Shown piece after piece: positions 56,343 to 57,080 of a DNA stretch of 57,080 nucleotides. The notes beneath the pieces are model-generated. The model ran no database searches and was not told the DNA's origin. It was given only the letters and a program-made list of their open reading frames with translations. The stretch comes from a virus. The translations under genes were made by a program, and so were the position numbers. Where the stretch lies: the IMG/VR virus record IMGVR_UViG_3300034104_001340, positions 1-57,080 of that record. One strand, written 5' to 3'. Each line of letters begins with the position of its first letter. Position 1 is the first letter of the stretch.

Positions 56343-57080
56343 TCAACCTCGCAGGAGCTGCATAGCCAGCTCAACAATATCTACTTGCCCACCTTGTGCG
56401 TATCCTACACCACGTAGGTTCTTGATCCTAGCCAAGTTCTTGTCCTCTTCGCTCTCGGGTTCCATCTTTGGTGCAAAGATACTCTCGCCACCGATATCAA
56501 ACAGGTAGTCGATCTCGGCCAGCTCGCCCGGAGTAGTTGTCACGGTGCGGTACTGGGGCTGCATAGAAAGCAGGGCATCGAGGTTGAACCCACCACCCCC
56601 GCCGTTTTCGGGTGGCGGAGGTGGCGGAGGTGGTTGCGTAGTTTTGCATTTCTCCGGGTTGTTCATGGCATACACCGGATCGCTGCAGTTCTCAACCACT
56701 AGACCGCACTTAGCCGGGTTCTGAGCGGCGTAGGCGGGGTTGTCGCAATTCTGAGGCGGAGGTGTAACTATCGGCACGCAATTACCAGCCGCGTCGCGCT
56801 CATAGCCATCTTGGCACCGAGTAACTACCGGTACGCATTTACCACCTGCATTACGAACATACCCCGCGTCGCAAGGCTTAGGCGGCTCAGGGTCCACAAC
56901 TACCGGTACGCATTTACCAGCCGCGTCACGCTCAAAACCCGCGTCGCAAGGCTTAGGCGGCGGAGGTGTACTTAAGCACTCTTCCGGATGTTGAGCTGCA
57001 TAAACTGGATCGCTGCAATCCTGAGGCGGAGGCGGCGGAGGTGTACTTAAGCACTCTTCCGGATGTTGAGCTGCATAAAC
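56343..57080 (-). CDS. Cys-rich repeat protein, 5' end cut by the window edge
   Basis: The frame is open to the right edge, so 245 codons are seen and the start is missing. Two repeat families alternate: CDAGFERDAAGKCVPVV (three variants) and CSDPVYAAQHPEECLST (four variants), each with two Cys, joined by Pro runs. The last 110 residues are a helical acidic domain with DIGGESIFAPKMEPESEEDK. Paired Cys and Pro linkers suggest a disulfide-ladder or extended stalk. It is in the same operon as the internal virion proteins. Confidence 0.7.
   Translation of the reverse strand, partial: VYAAQHPEECLSTPPPPPPQDCSDPVYAAQHPEECLSTPPPPKPCDAGFERDAAGKCVPVVVDPEPPKPCDAGYVRNAGGKCVPVVTRCQDGYERDAAGNCVPIVTPPPQNCDNPAYAAQNPAKCGLVVENCSDPVYAMNNPEKCKTTQPPPPPPPPENGGGGGFNLDALLSMQPQYRTVTTTPGELAEIDYLFDIGGESIFAPKMEPESEEDKNLARIKNLRGVGYAQGGQVDIVELAMQLLRG
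56956..57080. repeat. 75-bp tandem repeat at the right edge
   Basis: A 50-bp block is identical at 56956-57005 and 57031-57080, a 75-bp period encoding 25 residues of the Cys-rich protein. The window stops exactly at the end of the second copy, as short-read contigs often do inside repeats. Confidence 0.85.

Noticed and set aside
1-57080. tRNA genes, CRISPR arrays, integrase, endolysin, RNA polymerase
   Set aside because: Looked for by eye on both strands and not found. A tRNA scan and profile searches would be needed to be certain.

Overview
The window is a large part of one tailed double-stranded DNA phage genome (Caudoviricetes). The evidence is a large terminase, a P22-type portal, a capsid and scaffold set, tail fibres, and a phage replisome made of a family A DNA polymerase, an AEP/DUF927 primase-helicase, a SNF2 helicase and an SSB-like protein. 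Many small genes resemble those I know from phages of aquatic Proteobacteria (zinc-ribbon virion proteins, small Lys/Gly-rich proteins, 'PVANGGTG' tail fibres). The host itself cannot be read from the sequence. A P22-like portal, ejection-type internal virion proteins and the absence of a tape-measure protein favour a short-tailed virion. I see no integrase, RNA polymerase, endolysin, tRNA gene or CRISPR array.

Layout: 1-23,416 is one minus-strand block. Read in transcription order it holds TerS, TerL, portal, a GroES-like co-chaperonin, scaffold, capsid, head-tail adaptors, a cluster of tiny basic proteins, tail fibres with an embedded sulfotransferase/DUF2061 pair, and small membrane proteins at the left edge. 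23,417-23,811 is a divergent G-run-rich spacer. 23,812-46,828 is one plus-strand block with early genes, a MoxR/VWA/DUF3150-like cassette and the replication genes. 46,825-57,080 is minus again: a 2041-aa polyvalent virion protein, three internal virion proteins and a Cys-rich repeat protein cut by the right edge. On a circular map the two minus segments would be one continuous late block (23.4 kb to 1, then 57.1 to 46.8 kb), with one divergent point near 23.6 kb and one convergent point at 46.8 kb. The right edge falls inside a 75-bp tandem repeat, which may be why the sequence stops there.

The most unusual signals are non-coding. Ten copies of a 15-bp palindrome, CCTAACATTGTTAGG, lie only between 23.7 and 32.6 kb, at the head of the plus block; four of them are inside genes. 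An AT-rich 870-bp intergenic region (24,873-25,744) holds nested inverted repeats sharing a centre near 25,327, ten CTTACG/CGTAAG elements, a strong sigma70-type promoter and four of the palindromes. It looks like a replication origin and early control region. A ribbon-helix-helix protein gene at 32,470 carries the last palindrome in its own reading frame and is a candidate ligand. Two truncated copies of downstream gene starts (36,866 and 39,777) sit just before an HNH endonuclease and an unknown gene, recording how genes entered the early block.
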